DNA of 64,000 nucleotides, from NCBI GenBank assembly GCA_002633025.1, contig NMRB01000344.1, positions 92,890-156,889 on the forward strand, in the 5' to 3' direction. The notes beneath the pieces are model-generated. The model did no database searches and had not been told where the DNA came from. It saw only the letters and a list, made by a program, of their open reading frames with translations. Shown in pieces: positions 35,918 through 47,575 of the stretch. Numbering within the stretch: the first letter of the stretch is position 1; each line of letters opens with the position of its first letter. The translations under genes and the position numbers were made by a program. This stretch comes from Notospermus geniculatus. Its lineage: Eukaryota > Nemertea > Pilidiophora > Heteronemertea > Lineidae.

Positions 35918-35992
35918 GTCCAAAGGGAATTGAATCTGGGACCACAGAGGTGACAGGTGCAAGATGTTACACTACACCATTCTGACTGCCCT
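35918..35992 (-). mobile_element. tRNA-derived SINE head in copy B
   Basis: Paralogue of 31855-31925. Confidence 0.5.
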
Positions 35993-36746
35993 AAAGAATT
36001 GTGTAAAAAGTTCATACTTACCAAGGAAAATGCTTGAAACAATCTCCTCCGAATCTCCTCCAAAATGTTCTCCGAATTTTCACCAATAACGACGGATGAA
36101 AAAACTACGTATTGCTTGAGGAAATTAGGTGCCGTCCCTTGGAAATCTTCACAATGAAATGGCCAATTGCGGAAATATAAGAACTCAAGTCTTCATCATT
36201 CAGAGTTTATTTCAACTGTACAAATCGCCATTCCATACCGTCGTTTCATGTGCGTGATTTCGCATCCGACTCTGCATCACTGATAACTGGACCTTGGCAA
36301 CGATCTGTTACATCAACCGCAGCAACAGGTCCAGATCGTCACACACATTCATATGAGTTCAAAGTTGTCTTTTACAAAGACAAGGGGCAGAGGAATAAGG
36401 AACTGGTCCCTTTGAGACAAAGACCCGTTGATTCAGAGTGGGAAGTGTCTTGGCTTCCACTTTCATCACTTCAAAACATGAAGGAACTGTTAGATTTAGG
36501 AACAACAGCCCCACATCCAGGGGGTTTTTGATGATGAAAAACCGTTACCATAGAGGTGAAATCCAAATTGGAGTATGAATGGACCAAAAACAGATGCAAA
36601 TTCGAAAGATCCTCCTTCATGGAGACAGACCAACTTATCAACAGAAGATTGTGGTTTGTAAGACTAACATGCAATGTTCCATCTTGAGATATGCGTGGTG
36701 GCAGAAAAAGTAATCTTATAAACCAGCATGACTAGAGCTATCAGGA

Positions 36747-37075
36747 AAATTATGGTATCAGTGTATCATTACATCAGCATCAATATCAGTTCAGGTCCAG
36801 TTGACCTGATGAATTTCTGTATCTATGTATCATTATGCCAGCATCCATATCAGTTTAGGTCCAGAGGACCTAATGGATTTCTGTATCTACGTATCTTACG
36901 CCAGCATCAATATCAGTTGGTCCAGAGGACCTGATGGATTTCTGTATCTAGGTATCATTACGCCAGCATCAATATCAGTAAGCCCAAAAAGACCCGATGA
37001 ATTTCGGTACCGTATTGGTGTATCATTACATCAACAACATGAATATCAGTTTAGGCCCTGGAGGACCTGATGAGG
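36747..37075. repeat. Minisatellite of about 70 bp, copy B
   Basis: Paralogous array to 32676-33105 with fewer units. Confidence 0.85.
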
Positions 37076-37614
37076 AGCACATTCCCTAAAAGACGAGTCA
37101 TCTCCATTCATCTATAGTACCGGTACCTCCAATAATGACGGAGTTCATCAGTTAAGGAACAGGCTCCTCTAGGTTCATTATGTATCTACAATCATCCGAG
37201 CGGAGATGATTTTGCCGGAGTTTTCAGTTCAAGATTGACTGAGTGAAGCAATGATCAAGTGTAGGCCTAGTGCAAGATCAAGCTTCTGTTAAGGAGATAT
37301 TCATATGGTCAGACAATGGTTAGTAGCTGAAACAAAATGCAGGGTAATAAGAGAAGAGAGAGCATTCATGATTAACAGGCAATGCCCATCATGGATGGAG
37401 CTGTCTGGCTCATCAACCATCAAACCATGGTTGAATCGCCACTGACAACACCAACCTGATGAAAGGGACTAGTGTATGCACAAAAATCCTTCAACCAGTG
37501 GGCCTACAATTCCTGGACCTATAGAGCGTGCATACAGTAAGCCTAAATACTTACATAGTGTACCTCAAAAAGATGCTGAAAAGGAAGTCTGAAAAAGAAT
37601 GCCTGCTTTTCGCA

Positions 37615-38095
37615 GGTAGGTTCTAGGCCTGGTTCGTCCAGGTTCTTTAAAAAGAGTAGGCCTGGTACGTCCAGGTTCTTTAAAAAGAGTAGGCCTGGTA
37701 CGTCCAGGTCTTTCAAAAGACTACAAACCTGTTTGTGAAGCTGTATCGCACTGCTGGCCTCCTTTCTGCAGTTCCTGAAAAACTTAGGTGAGAATAAAAT
37801 ACCTGAAAAAGAAGATGTTAGATTCTAGGCCTGGTTGGTCCAGGGTCTTTCAAAGCTAGGCTGGTTCATCCAGCAATGCAAGTGGGTGTATTCCTCCCCA
37901 GAACTTTAAGCTGGGGGTACAATCTCTCTGTCCTCCATGGGTGCTGGTCTCCTTTCTAGAGTTCCTGAAAAAACTAAGGTGAGAATTAGACACCTGAAAA
38001 AGAAGATGTTAGATTCTAGGCCTGGTTGGTCCAGGGTCTTTCAAAGCTAGGCTGGTTCATCCAGCAATGCAAGTGTTGGTGTTCCTCCCAGAACT
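37615..38095. repeat. 42-bp and 187-bp tandem repeats in copy B
   Basis: Paralogous to 34160-34781. Confidence 0.85.
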
Positions 38096-38447
38096 TTATG
38101 ACAGGGGAACAATCAGTCCTCCATTGACTGAAGGGAGGACGGGAGGTACAGATTTGCAAAATTCATGAAAGCATTATCTTATCTTAAAGTTGTTCCTAGT
38201 TGATGACATTCACAGATGACTTTGTCTTTAACTGGAGTTATGAACCCCACTCATATTGACTGACTCCTAGAGATCAGCAGAAGAGCAAACCTTGTGTAGC
38301 AACACCACCAGGGGGGGTTCTGGCGCCAGAAGAAAATGCAAGACCTTCAGACAGAGTGAGACCGTGACATGCTGCGCTGCGGAAGATTGTGGATGTGGAA
38401 TTGATCAACAGGGCTGTGGGCTCTGGGATGCATCCCGGGGAACAAGA

Positions 38448-38530
38448 GGGGGGAGGGCAGGCAATGGACGGGGGAGGGCAAGCGATGGACGGGGGAGGGC
38501 AAGTGATGGGGGAGGGCAAGCGATGGGAGG
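38448..38530. repeat. Minisatellite, GGGGGAGGGCAAGCGATGGAC unit
   Basis: About four 18-24-bp units; they create the Gly/Arg-rich 207-aa frame, which is not a real protein. Confidence 0.9.
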
Positions 38531-38749
38531 GGCGGAAGAAGGGGGAGGGAGGTGGAGAGCCAACAGGTGGAGGGAAAACGCTGCCAATCCTGAGACACTG
38601 ATCTGGAGCAAATTCAATATTCACAGGATCCTAACCCAGCAAATGACAGCGCCGTCTATAAATGTCATCATCAATGAACAACTCATCGGAAAGGAATGCT
38701 TCATGAAAGTTACAAATTCATTTTACAGATCATGTTGCTTGTTGTCTGT

Positions 38750-39745
38750 CATGAACAGATTGTCAAAGTGTCCATCAGTTGCCTTGGTCCTTGGCAACAC
38801 TCTCATCTTTGGTTTCTGTCCTTGGCCAAGACACTTAACTGTCTCCTCCAGGCTGCAGTGTGGTGACAAGTTTCACATGATTGGATCCAAAGGGCAACAG
38901 CCCAAATCTAACTAGGCCTATACCATACATACCTTATTCACTTACCACATCTTTGCCCCAAGAGGTAGGCGCCCACCAAGACTCTGGCCATGTACCATAA
39001 CAGTGCCTTGACATGAACACCACTGGCTTCCATCCATCTCTGGTAACCACAGCAACTGCCATCCCGCCAGTCCTTGGCAAGTCCATACAGCATCTTCTTA
39101 TCCATCGTTGCTTGGCAACTGGCTCACTCCATCCTTGGCACATCCAGCAAAGACAACTGTCTCCTCTGAGACAGCACAGCAGAGACAAGATCCACAGGAT
39201 TGGATCCAGAGGGCAAGAGCCCAACTCTGACCATTCTATAGGCTACTCACCTATTTCCTTACCTCACTATCTTTTCCACACGAGGTGGGCACCCACCAAG
39301 ACTCCTTGGCAATATACATGTACCATACCAATTCACACGGGTACCACTGACTTCCCTCCATCCCTGGTCGTGTAGCAACCGTCATCCCCTCAGTCCTTGG
39401 CTCGTCCATACAGCATCTTTCATCCATCTTTGCTTGGCAACTGGCTCACTCCATCCTCGGCACATCCTGCAAAGACGGGAGCAAAGACAACTGTCTCCTC
39501 CTCCAGACAGCACAGCAGATTGGATCCAGAGGGCAAGAGCCCAAATCTAACCGTACCATACTCACCTATTTCCTTACCTCACTATCTTTTCCACAAGGGT
39601 TGGGCACCCATGGACCAAGACTTCATGGCAACATACCATACGAATTGACACCACTGACTTCATTGACATGGCCAAACCACTGAGTTGACATGGACACCAC
39701 TGACTTCCCTCCATCACTGGTGGTGTAGCAACTGCCATCCCTTCA
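38750..39745. repeat. Tandem repeat, about 315-bp unit, roughly three copies
   Basis: GATTGGATCCARAGGGCAA recurs near 38880, 39200 and 39510, with matching flanks (CACCACTGACTTCCCTCCAT, CTTGGCAACTGGCTCACTCC). Confidence 0.9.
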
Positions 39746-42700
39746 TCCTAGGTAAGTGCAGGGAGCATCCATCTATACATCTCTGGATTCCCTCCATCCC
39801 TTGTCATGTAGGTGTCGCCAGAGCAAAATAAACTAGCAGTACAAGTCTCCAGTGCTCCAGGGTGGATTGTCTGGCATGAATACTTGAGACACTGTGGCAA
39901 GTCATAGATTTCAGTTTCCTCCTCTTCTCCTTGGGGAAGATGTCATCTTTTGAGATGGAAATTGAATGACTACTGCATCACTCACCTTCAATACTTACAA
40001 ACCCTTGTAGCTCACCGTGTCTCTAGCCATGTGCAGAGTACCATTTCCAGCCTCTCAGGACAGTGATGTTACATGTGGTCACCAGGGGGAGCTGGAACGT
40101 GTGGTTCGTCCCTCTCACATCCTCAACAATTCTGCAGCTCTTGTTTGGCTATGTTAGTTAGTGCAGTGAAGATTAAACACTAGAAAGTGGTGTTCCATTC
40201 GAAATTCAGAAAATTGGAGGTACATGTTTTTTGGAGAATTTTGCCACCACTGATTTGTCTAATCTTCTGTAGAAAAAGTCCTACTTACCATTTTCCTAGT
40301 CTTCGTGAGGGTTTATCATCTTCTTCCAGGTTTACTGTTTAAGTAATGTTTGTTTTCTTGAAACTGCCAACCCATGATGGGAATACCGAAACTTGTACAG
40401 GTAAAAATATGCCCCCAATTTGGAACACCTTGAAGACAAGTGTTTCATTCAGTACTCCATCGGACCACACCTCATCAGGGATGACCATGGACCTCAGGCG
40501 ATCTGAATGGAACCCAATGAAATCAAGTTGTCTTTCAAGTGACCACTTCACTTGAGAACAGACCCAAGCTCAATTAAACTGGATTTGTTTTGTAGTAGAC
40601 TACTTTTTGAGATGCATAATTCGAAAAAACCCAAGTTTGAGCATTGGGGACCTCGAGAGGCCTTTTCTGGCAGTTCAGAACACAAGCATTGCCTAAGGTA
40701 AACCTTTCTGTGACTTCTCCTCACACACACCAGGTCCTACAGGTAGATCTATCCTTGCATCAGCCCCTAGAGAAAGAAGGAATAAAAGTTATGATCGCAT
40801 TCATGCATAAACAAATGGTTGGGCCCACAATTGGGGTCCCAAGCAGTCCTCAAGTAGAAATTGCAATGGGGTAGGCCTATTGGGATGATAGATTCGTATA
40901 GGATTTTTTATTAATTCAAGGAATAAAGGCGTGGCATCTGCTTTGTAGGTTTAAAAGGACTATTTCTGAGCGCCTGAAACCATTTGCACAAATATAGGCC
41001 TACATGGCCTTGTCACTGTCGCGTGGGAAATTTCATGGCAACTTGTGCTGCCATCACGGAAAATGCATCTGAGAGGACATAAATTTTCTTTTTTTTCTGG
41101 GGAGGACCCCCAGACCCCCTCCAGACTCAATCAATATCTCCCCCGGCCATTAAAGTTAGCTACGCCCAGCTGGTAAGCCAGCCGCGTGGTGTGCGCGTCG
41201 TGCTGGAAAAAGAATGGCCTAGGCCTACACGGTTTTCAAGCCATCTGCCCGTCAAAACATGGTGAAAACGTGAAAATATGAAGAAAATCTTCAGCCCAGA
41301 GTGAATAACAAGTATATCAGCACGTCAGGCCTCCGTGCGCGACGTCTAGGGCAGATTTTTGTCCATATGAAACAATGTATCCCGTTATTGACGCACGTCA
41401 GTGACAGCCCGGCACGTGCATGCTGTGTGCAGTGATGGCGGGTTTTTCAAACGCCGATATTTCAACTCGTGATAAAATGGGATTTTCACAACTTTTTTGG
41501 GCCGAAACTTGCCTTATGTGTCATAAAAGTAATTCTAAGGTTGTCGCACATTTATTTCATGTGCAAAAAGGTGAACTTACCGTCAAAATCCACGAAAAAA
41601 TTGAGAAAATCGGGAGATAGGCCCTTGCCGTTTGGAAATTTATTCTGAAGCAGCCGATGCGCGAACGACAGAAGCCCGCGCTTAGGTCACGTGGTTTGCC
41701 TCGCACGTGCTGACCTCGCTACCAGGGATACGCCCAGATATTGTACAGTACAGATTGGTTTGAGAGATACGGCACATGGAGACGAGGTATGACACTTTTG
41801 ATTGACGTGTGGCTTGATGGCGCCACTGGATTAACCCTCTACGCCGTCTGAAGCAGACTTGTTCTACGACTTGTCACTGGTCACGGTGCGGCGTAGGCCT
41901 CCTTACCCTTTATTCTAGGCAAGGGGCTGTCTGAAACAGATCAGAGGAATCTGGACCCTGATTGGGGAGACAATGAACAATCATAACCACTCTATTGGAG
42001 ACATTTAATACATTGGATAACCGTTCCATCCACACCTGCCACGCCCTTCCACTATTTCAGTTCTTCTTTTTTGCGAAAGATGGCAGCATTGTCGATACAC
42101 CCGGAAACCAGTCATATGCCAGGTGCAGAACTAGTCTGGCGTCACTCATGACGTCATCGAGTACAGCAGCAGGGCGTGAATTCTGAATTTGCCTTTATAT
42201 CCTCAATGTTTTCATGCAATAATTTGTGGCAAAATGAAGGGATAGTTTGAGATCAAATGAAAAAAAAACTCCTGAAAGTGATTTTGAACATCAGTGTAAA
42301 TATCTAAAACGGCTGTCAGTGATCTGGTCCCTGATACTGCTTCGGAATTTGGTGTCAAAGTGAATGACTTTGACTCAGCTGCAGCTGGCACACTCACTGC
42401 ATGCATGCAATTGCATGCATGATGATGCACAGCACTGCACTGTCACTGCACAGGCCATATGCGTGCAGATACAATGCAGAGTATATGACTATCCTTCATC
42501 CTTGGCCTAGGCCTATGACGTTATGCTTTTGAGGAGCCCAACTTGGAAAGTCTAAACCTGTGCTGACATGGCACAATAAATCATGAAATGCAGACGAACG
42601 AGTCGAAGGCTAGGCCGAGCTCATTCATGCTGACCCCCCCGCCCCTGAAACAGAGCCGTTTGCGTTTGTCTTTTTTTGCACATAGGCCTAGGTCTACCCT

Positions 42701-42750
42701 GTGGTGTCGTAGTACAATTATGATCGTTGAGTCCTGTTCATCTTTTTCAG
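39746..42750. other. No gene recognised; palindrome at 42400-42421
   Basis: Short frames at 40339-40555 (both strands) and 41420-41620 have no recognised domain. CATGCATGCAA/TTGCATGCATG is a 22-bp perfect palindrome. The SLC25A44 5' UTR or promoter probably lies near the right end. Confidence 0.4.
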
Positions 42751-44234
42751 AGTACAAGCCTGAATGTGAATGGAAAACTTTACTTCGTTGTGAACTCATG
42801 AGTGGTCACCAGAGGTCAGCACAATGTTGAGAATGCAGGGACCTGAAAGTGAAACCCTAGCATCGCGGAATGATGAGAAGATCACCATCATTGAACTGGA
42901 GATGATGGACAAGAAGAAGTACTTCCCGTTAACGATGCTGAGTGGTTGTACCGTCCGTGGTATTCTTTACCCGTTCACGTTGATAAAGACTCGTCTGATG
43001 ATGCAGCGAGGCACGGAGATGTATACAGGAACGTTTAACGCCATGTCAAATATACTGAAACAAGAAGGCCCTGGAGGTCTCTATCGAGGTTTTTTAGTGA
43101 ACTCGTTGCAGATTGTGCCACAGTTGTGTTATATAACGACATACGAGGGAGTCAGAACGGGACTTGAAAAATATTTCGGTGTTACGAACACGAGAGTGAA
43201 ATCGATGATGGGTGGGATGTGTGCGTCTATAATCGGGCAGACATTCGTCGTTCCCGTCGATGTCATCTCCCAATACCTCATGGTGCTATCACAATCAACA
43301 GGCCACATGCCAGAACATATACGTCGTAATTTCCCTCTGAGTGTGGACAGTATGGCATTTCATTCGAGATGGGGGTTTACAAAAGCTTTATGTAAGGCGT
43401 TATATAAAAGAGATGGGATTGCAGGGTTTTATCGGGGATACTTTGCATCGATTGCGGTGTTTGCACCGAACAGTGCCATGTGGTGGTATTTCTATGATAC
43501 GTACTGTGGTGAGTTCAGTTTTATGTTCAGTACCCGGTATTCCAATATAGCTGACAGTCATAAGTGTTGGTTCCAATGTGACAGCGAAGAAACCCAAGAT
43601 TCTTTAGATTGCGAGTGTGAAATGAGGAACACTTTTACTGTTGTTAATTTCAAGTTCTCACACCTGACCATACCATGTTCATTTCAGATTTTCTCGCAGG
43701 GATTGCCCCCGTCTGGGTCCCTCGTCTCGCCCTACAGTGTGTTTCCGCTCCACTAGGGGGCATTACGGTCTCCTTTATCACAAATCCCTTGGACACAATC
43801 AGGACTAGAATACAGGTGGGTGATTCGTTAAGTTCAAGTTCTCTTACAGTGTGTGTACAGTATACATGTTAAATTTTGCTCAGACTTCGTGGCCTTGTCA
43901 TCAGCCTGACAAACTTCAGCTGTCAGACTTCAGCAACCAAATCATCAGGCCGAGGTTGATGGTCCAACACCAGGCCACAACCCTTCAGCAATGTTTGGGT
44001 CACAATTGAACCTTGCCAAACAAGTTTCTACTCGTTATTTTGCAGGTTGAGGGACTCCCTTTTCGTGCGACAGTCAGGAAACTATGGAGAGAGGAACGTC
44101 TCATGATGTTTGTGAAAGGACTCTCCGCTCGTATCATCCAGTCCATTTCATTCTCGTTTTTCATAATCCTCGGTTACGAGAGTATAAAACGGTTTAGCTT
44201 ACTCGAAGAACACAAGGACAAAGTCCGGTGGTAG
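42751..44234 (+). CDS. SLC25A44-like: SLC25A44-like mitochondrial carrier, three exons, complete
   Basis: Inner-membrane carrier of the SLC25 family; mammalian SLC25A44 imports branched-chain amino acids into mitochondria. Coding exons are 42824-43508, 43688-43815 and 44046-44234, with GTGAGT and GTGGGT donors, TTTCAG and TTTGCAG acceptors, and consistent phases, giving 333 residues (human about 314). A 5' UTR exon edge is likely at 42751, after a TTTTTCAG acceptor; an in-frame stop at 42791 precedes the ATG. Three Solcar repeats are visible, with signatures PFTLIKTR (from P50, the same variant as vertebrate SLC25A44), PVDVISQ (P144) and PLDTIRTR (P262). LYRGFLVNSLQ and FYRGYFASIAVFAPNSAMWW match the A44 subfamily closely. 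The extended N-terminus carries IIELEMMDKKKYF, matching the IIEWEHLDKKKF segment of the family. No damage seen. The next Met, M4, could be the true start. Confidence 0.93.
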
Positions 44235-44568
44235 CAGAGTGGAGAGGCTCCCTGTGTTCTGTATGCACTGAATGCTCAATATTGCTGAAGGCCATAAATT
44301 TTACCATCCTCCGACAGCAGGGCTTTGGTGTCATTCCTCTTCATACATTCATGTGAGAGGATGACGAGGAGCGAGGTAAAAACCCTTGCTGTGGGAGGAT
44401 GACATTTTACATGGTTTACTTTCCATTCTGTTCTAACCTGCTTGGTTCCAATGACACCACCATAACTTGTGAGTACCAGATACATGTACAGAGGAATAGA
44501 AGCACCATGGGATCAATACATGTTCTAGTCTTGCTACCTCAAATTACTACATTGGATTTTGAAAGATA

Positions 44569-45010
44569 CCCTACTCTCCATTCCAAATCCCCTTGGCGCG
44601 AGGTTTATCAACGATAGCTCCGCAACGGCTGGGCCGATTTTGATGAAACATACGTCAGTTGACTTATCTTTCTTGGCGGTACAGCCATCATCACAGTCAA
44701 TTTCCCGAAAAACGTGACAGAAAAAAGTTGTTTCACAAATCACCGTTTGTGCTGACGGCCGAAATGGCGGCCATTTTGAAATGACGCAATGCATCGCGCA
44801 CGTGTAAACTGCACTGAACAGCATCGCGAAATGAAATGGGTTTTGAGAAAGAGATCCGTTATGCAGGCCTTACGCAAAAAATGAAGATAGCAGAAAGATA
44901 CCGGCAAGAAAGACAAGTTTATTGATGTATGGTATGTTGAATTTGGCCCAGCCGTTGAGGAGATATCGGCCGAAAACCTCGCGCCAAGGGGATTTGGAAT
45001 GAAGAGTAGG
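44569..45010. mobile_element. Fold-back element, about 440 bp
   Basis: Ends CCTACTCTCC.TTCCAAATCC / reverse complement, with GGCGCGAGGTTT and GGCTGGGCC also inverted; about 55-bp imperfect arms. Lies 335 bp after the SLC25A44 stop. Confidence 0.8.
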
Positions 45011-45882
45011 TTGTAGTGTGGCCAAGATGGCACTAGCATCAGCCACAGAGATTTAAATTGTCGTAAACTGAGAATGAACTCTGTGTGGGAGATTCAGAGA
45101 GCGTAAGCCTAGTAGAAGTAGGATGATTTTAAACAGTGATATAGTCTAGAGAAGTTAAAGAATTCGTGTACCGGGTAGAATAGTTTAGAAGTTCTGGGAG
45201 AGGAAAGTGCATGGTGGGGTAGGAATGACTCGTTTGAGGTGCCGGCACGTCTGTGTCTGAATTAAAACTCGGGAAGTGGATTGCCTTCGTGGACACAAAA
45301 TCAAGAAATTAAAATCATTGTCCGTCAGATATTCTACCGTGCTAACTTCACCCGACATGAATGCCAAGAATCAACAAATTCGCAACATTTCTAGTGTATG
45401 AAATGAAGGGCTTACGGTATGTACCGGTAACAAGTCCATCGAAAAACACGAGAAGCGTGAATCACTTTCGCATTTCCTGATCACATTGGTTGGTTTCAGC
45501 ATACCCGGTAATGGGTTGTTTAATTTGAACTTGTGATAATTGTTGACATGATTAAGGCGATGGCCGATGGTGTTGGTAATTGTATGATATGATTGTGACA
45601 GATGGATTAATTTTATGATGAATAAATTAATTTTAATAAGATTTTAGAAATACAAGTTTGTTAGCGTTATTGATTTGTGAAAAGAGTTCTCTGGCAGACC
45701 CTGTGGCCCTCCCCCTGTCAACCACAACATCATATCTTTCAACCTGTTAATTTATTTGTAAAATATCATGTTTACAGTGTGTTACTCTGTTGTGCAGTAA
45801 TACAGGTGCTCTTCAACAAAATAACATCAGTGGCCGTTCTTGAAACCTGTCAAAAGTGTGTCCACTATGTGAGGTCTTAGTG
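45011..45882. other. No gene recognised
   Basis: Unannotated. Confidence 0.4.
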
Positions 45883-46101
45883 TAAAGCCCATCTCGCACT
45901 GCCACGATTCCGACCACGATGCCTCTACGAAATGCTTTCGTGGTGTTCCTATAGGCTTCGTGATGCCTTCCTACAGACTTCTTGTTTTTCGTGATAATCC
46001 GCACCCATTGTAACACTAAGGCCACAATCCCTCTACGAAAATATTTCCGAGGATTTGTAGAGGCATCGTGGTCGGAATCGTGGCAGTGTGAATTGGGCTT
46101 A
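45883..46101. mobile_element. 219-bp fold-back element with AGTG target duplication
   Basis: About 48-bp arms with CACTGCCACGATTCCGACCA and its complement; ends TAAAGCCCA / GGGCTTA; AGTG at 45879-45882 and 46102-46105. Confidence 0.75.
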
Positions 46102-46612
46102 AGTGTGCTCTGTACTGGGAAGATCGTGCACAGTGAATGTACCACATACATTTGTAATACGGTGATGTTATGTGTATCATTGAGTGCCGTGCAGTAAAGG
46201 CACTCCATGTGAGAGTTCTGTTGCACACGTTGGCTCTCAATGATGGGCAACTCGACCGTAGAAACCTATGGGCTGTCATTTCTGTCACTGATCCTAGTCT
46301 AAACCTTAGAGGAAACTAAGAATAGTGAACTGACCATAGAGAGCCAACTTGTTCGAGACAAGTCTCACGTGGAGCAGTGAGCACCTTTAGGCAAGTTATA
46401 CAAATACAACAGGTATGACTGGCTCATGCTGTTTAAAACACGTTCACTGCCGGGGACGTATAATTACGTCATAGTGGTTGCTTTGGTCCTTGCCAGGGGC
46501 GTATATGTACGTCTTTGGTCTTGATTTATCCATTCAAAATAAAATCATAGGCAATGGCAAAGGACCTCCTCCAGTGCCAAAGGACGTAACGATGGTTTTT
46601 TCCTACAAATCT

Positions 46613-46720
46613 GGGGCCGTATGCATAAAACATCTTAAGTGTAAAATTTCCCTTATCTTTTGTTTGGAACAATGGTTTAAGGGAAATTTTATACTTAAGA
46701 TGTTTTATGCATACGGCCCC
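46613..46720. mobile_element. Fold-back element with GGGCCGTATGC termini
   Basis: Arms of about 43 bp with one mismatch (GGGGCCGTATGCATAAAACA inward); loop about 20 nt. Flanking CTG on both sides if the element is taken from GGGCC to GGCCC. Confidence 0.85.
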
Positions 46721-46851
46721 TGGAAGTTGACTTCCTTTATATTCTATTACTTTGTGTTGACCTTTGTGCATCTTTTCGCTTTGTGCTTGTTATGTATTAC
46801 ACCTGTCATATTTATTAAACCCTTTTCTTTCAGCTAAATCAGTTTCTCCTT

Positions 46852-46990
46852 AATTACATCCACTCTCTTTTTTAGGTCCAGCAACCATCCGTGGGGCTTG
46901 GACACTTTTCTTTCCTTAATTACATCCACTCTCTTAATTAGGTCCAGCAACCATCGGTGGTGCTTGGACACTATTCTTTCCTTAATTGCT
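46852..46990. repeat. Tandem repeat, about 66-bp unit (TTAATTACATCCACTCTC)
   Basis: Two full copies and a partial third, with GGTCCAGCAACCATC.GTGG and GCTTGGACAC. Confidence 0.85.
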
Positions 46991-47045
46991 CACTCATCCT
47001 GTCTACACAGGTTAGTTCCACATTCGGGTTTCAGCTCAGTCTTTT

Positions 47046-47110
47046 CTAGAGTTTCAGATTGTAAAGTTCCACTTGAAAAAGACCCCGGTTGGGGTCGAAA
47101 ATTCGTGAAT
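47046..47110 (+). repeat. GACCCCGGTTGGGGTCGAAA hairpin repeat, copy 1
   Basis: TCTAGAGTTTC.GATTGTAAAG followed by GACCCC-GGTT-GGGGTC and GAAAATTCG. A second copy lies at 47501-47575. Probably the 3' tail of a retroelement. Confidence 0.65.
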
Positions 47111-47204
47111 TCTGGAGATTGACTTCTTGCTTATTATCATTTTGTGTGTCAATTTTGTGCTATTCTGTATCTCGTGGTACGTACGTACATGAGGGCTACT
47201 TGCC

Positions 47205-47350
47205 TCAAGCCTCTGCAACCGCGGATTTCCTCCAGAGAGAGATCACTAAACCACACGTACATTCAGATGTCGCCCCTTGAAGCCACTGAATAATAAATCA
47301 CCACTCGACGGTGTTTCCCTGTAATTGGCGACACTCGTCACCCTGGAACA
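47205..47350. repeat. Left edge of GH1 tandem duplication (paralogue of 54655-54775)
   Basis: CATTCAGATGTCGCCCC and ACGGTGTTTCCCTGTAA-type blocks match intron 3 of the intact gene. About 740 bp of unrelated sequence (47351-48090) follows before exon 4. Confidence 0.7.
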
Positions 47351-47500
47351 TGCCAATCTCCAACGCAGAGGTCAGACGGTTTCACCTTGCTGACTCTGCC
47401 TTCAAACGTCAGTGCCCCGTACCGGTACTTCTTTTCGCGTAGTAATGACGTCATTTAAGATGGCTGCCTCCTTGTTGCACGTGTTTTCCTTGTTGCACGT

Positions 47501-47575
47501 GTTCTAGAGTTTCGGATTGTAAAGTTCCAGCCTGAAGAAGACCCCGGTTGGGGTCGAAAATTCGCAAACACTCTG
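47501..47575 (+). repeat. GACCCCGGTTGGGGTCGAAA hairpin repeat, copy 2
   Basis: Better preserved: CCTGAAGAA before the hairpin and GAAA after it. Confidence 0.65.

Larger units (their letters stand above)
35609..38105. repeat. Segmental duplication, copy B
   Basis: Same order as copy A, without the two transposon insertions. Confidence 0.9.

Noticed and set aside
38292-38915. 207-aa plus-strand open frame
   Set aside because: The Gly/Arg-rich centre is the GGGGGAGGGCAAG minisatellite and the rest has no family motif.
40339-40555. Possible exon (70 aa) on either strand
   Set aside because: Reads plausibly on the minus strand, but no family recognised and no good splice pair.
42400-42421. GCATGCATGCAATTGCATGCAT palindrome as a regulatory site
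   Set aside because: Simple alternating GCAT sequence; palindromes of this kind arise readily by slippage.
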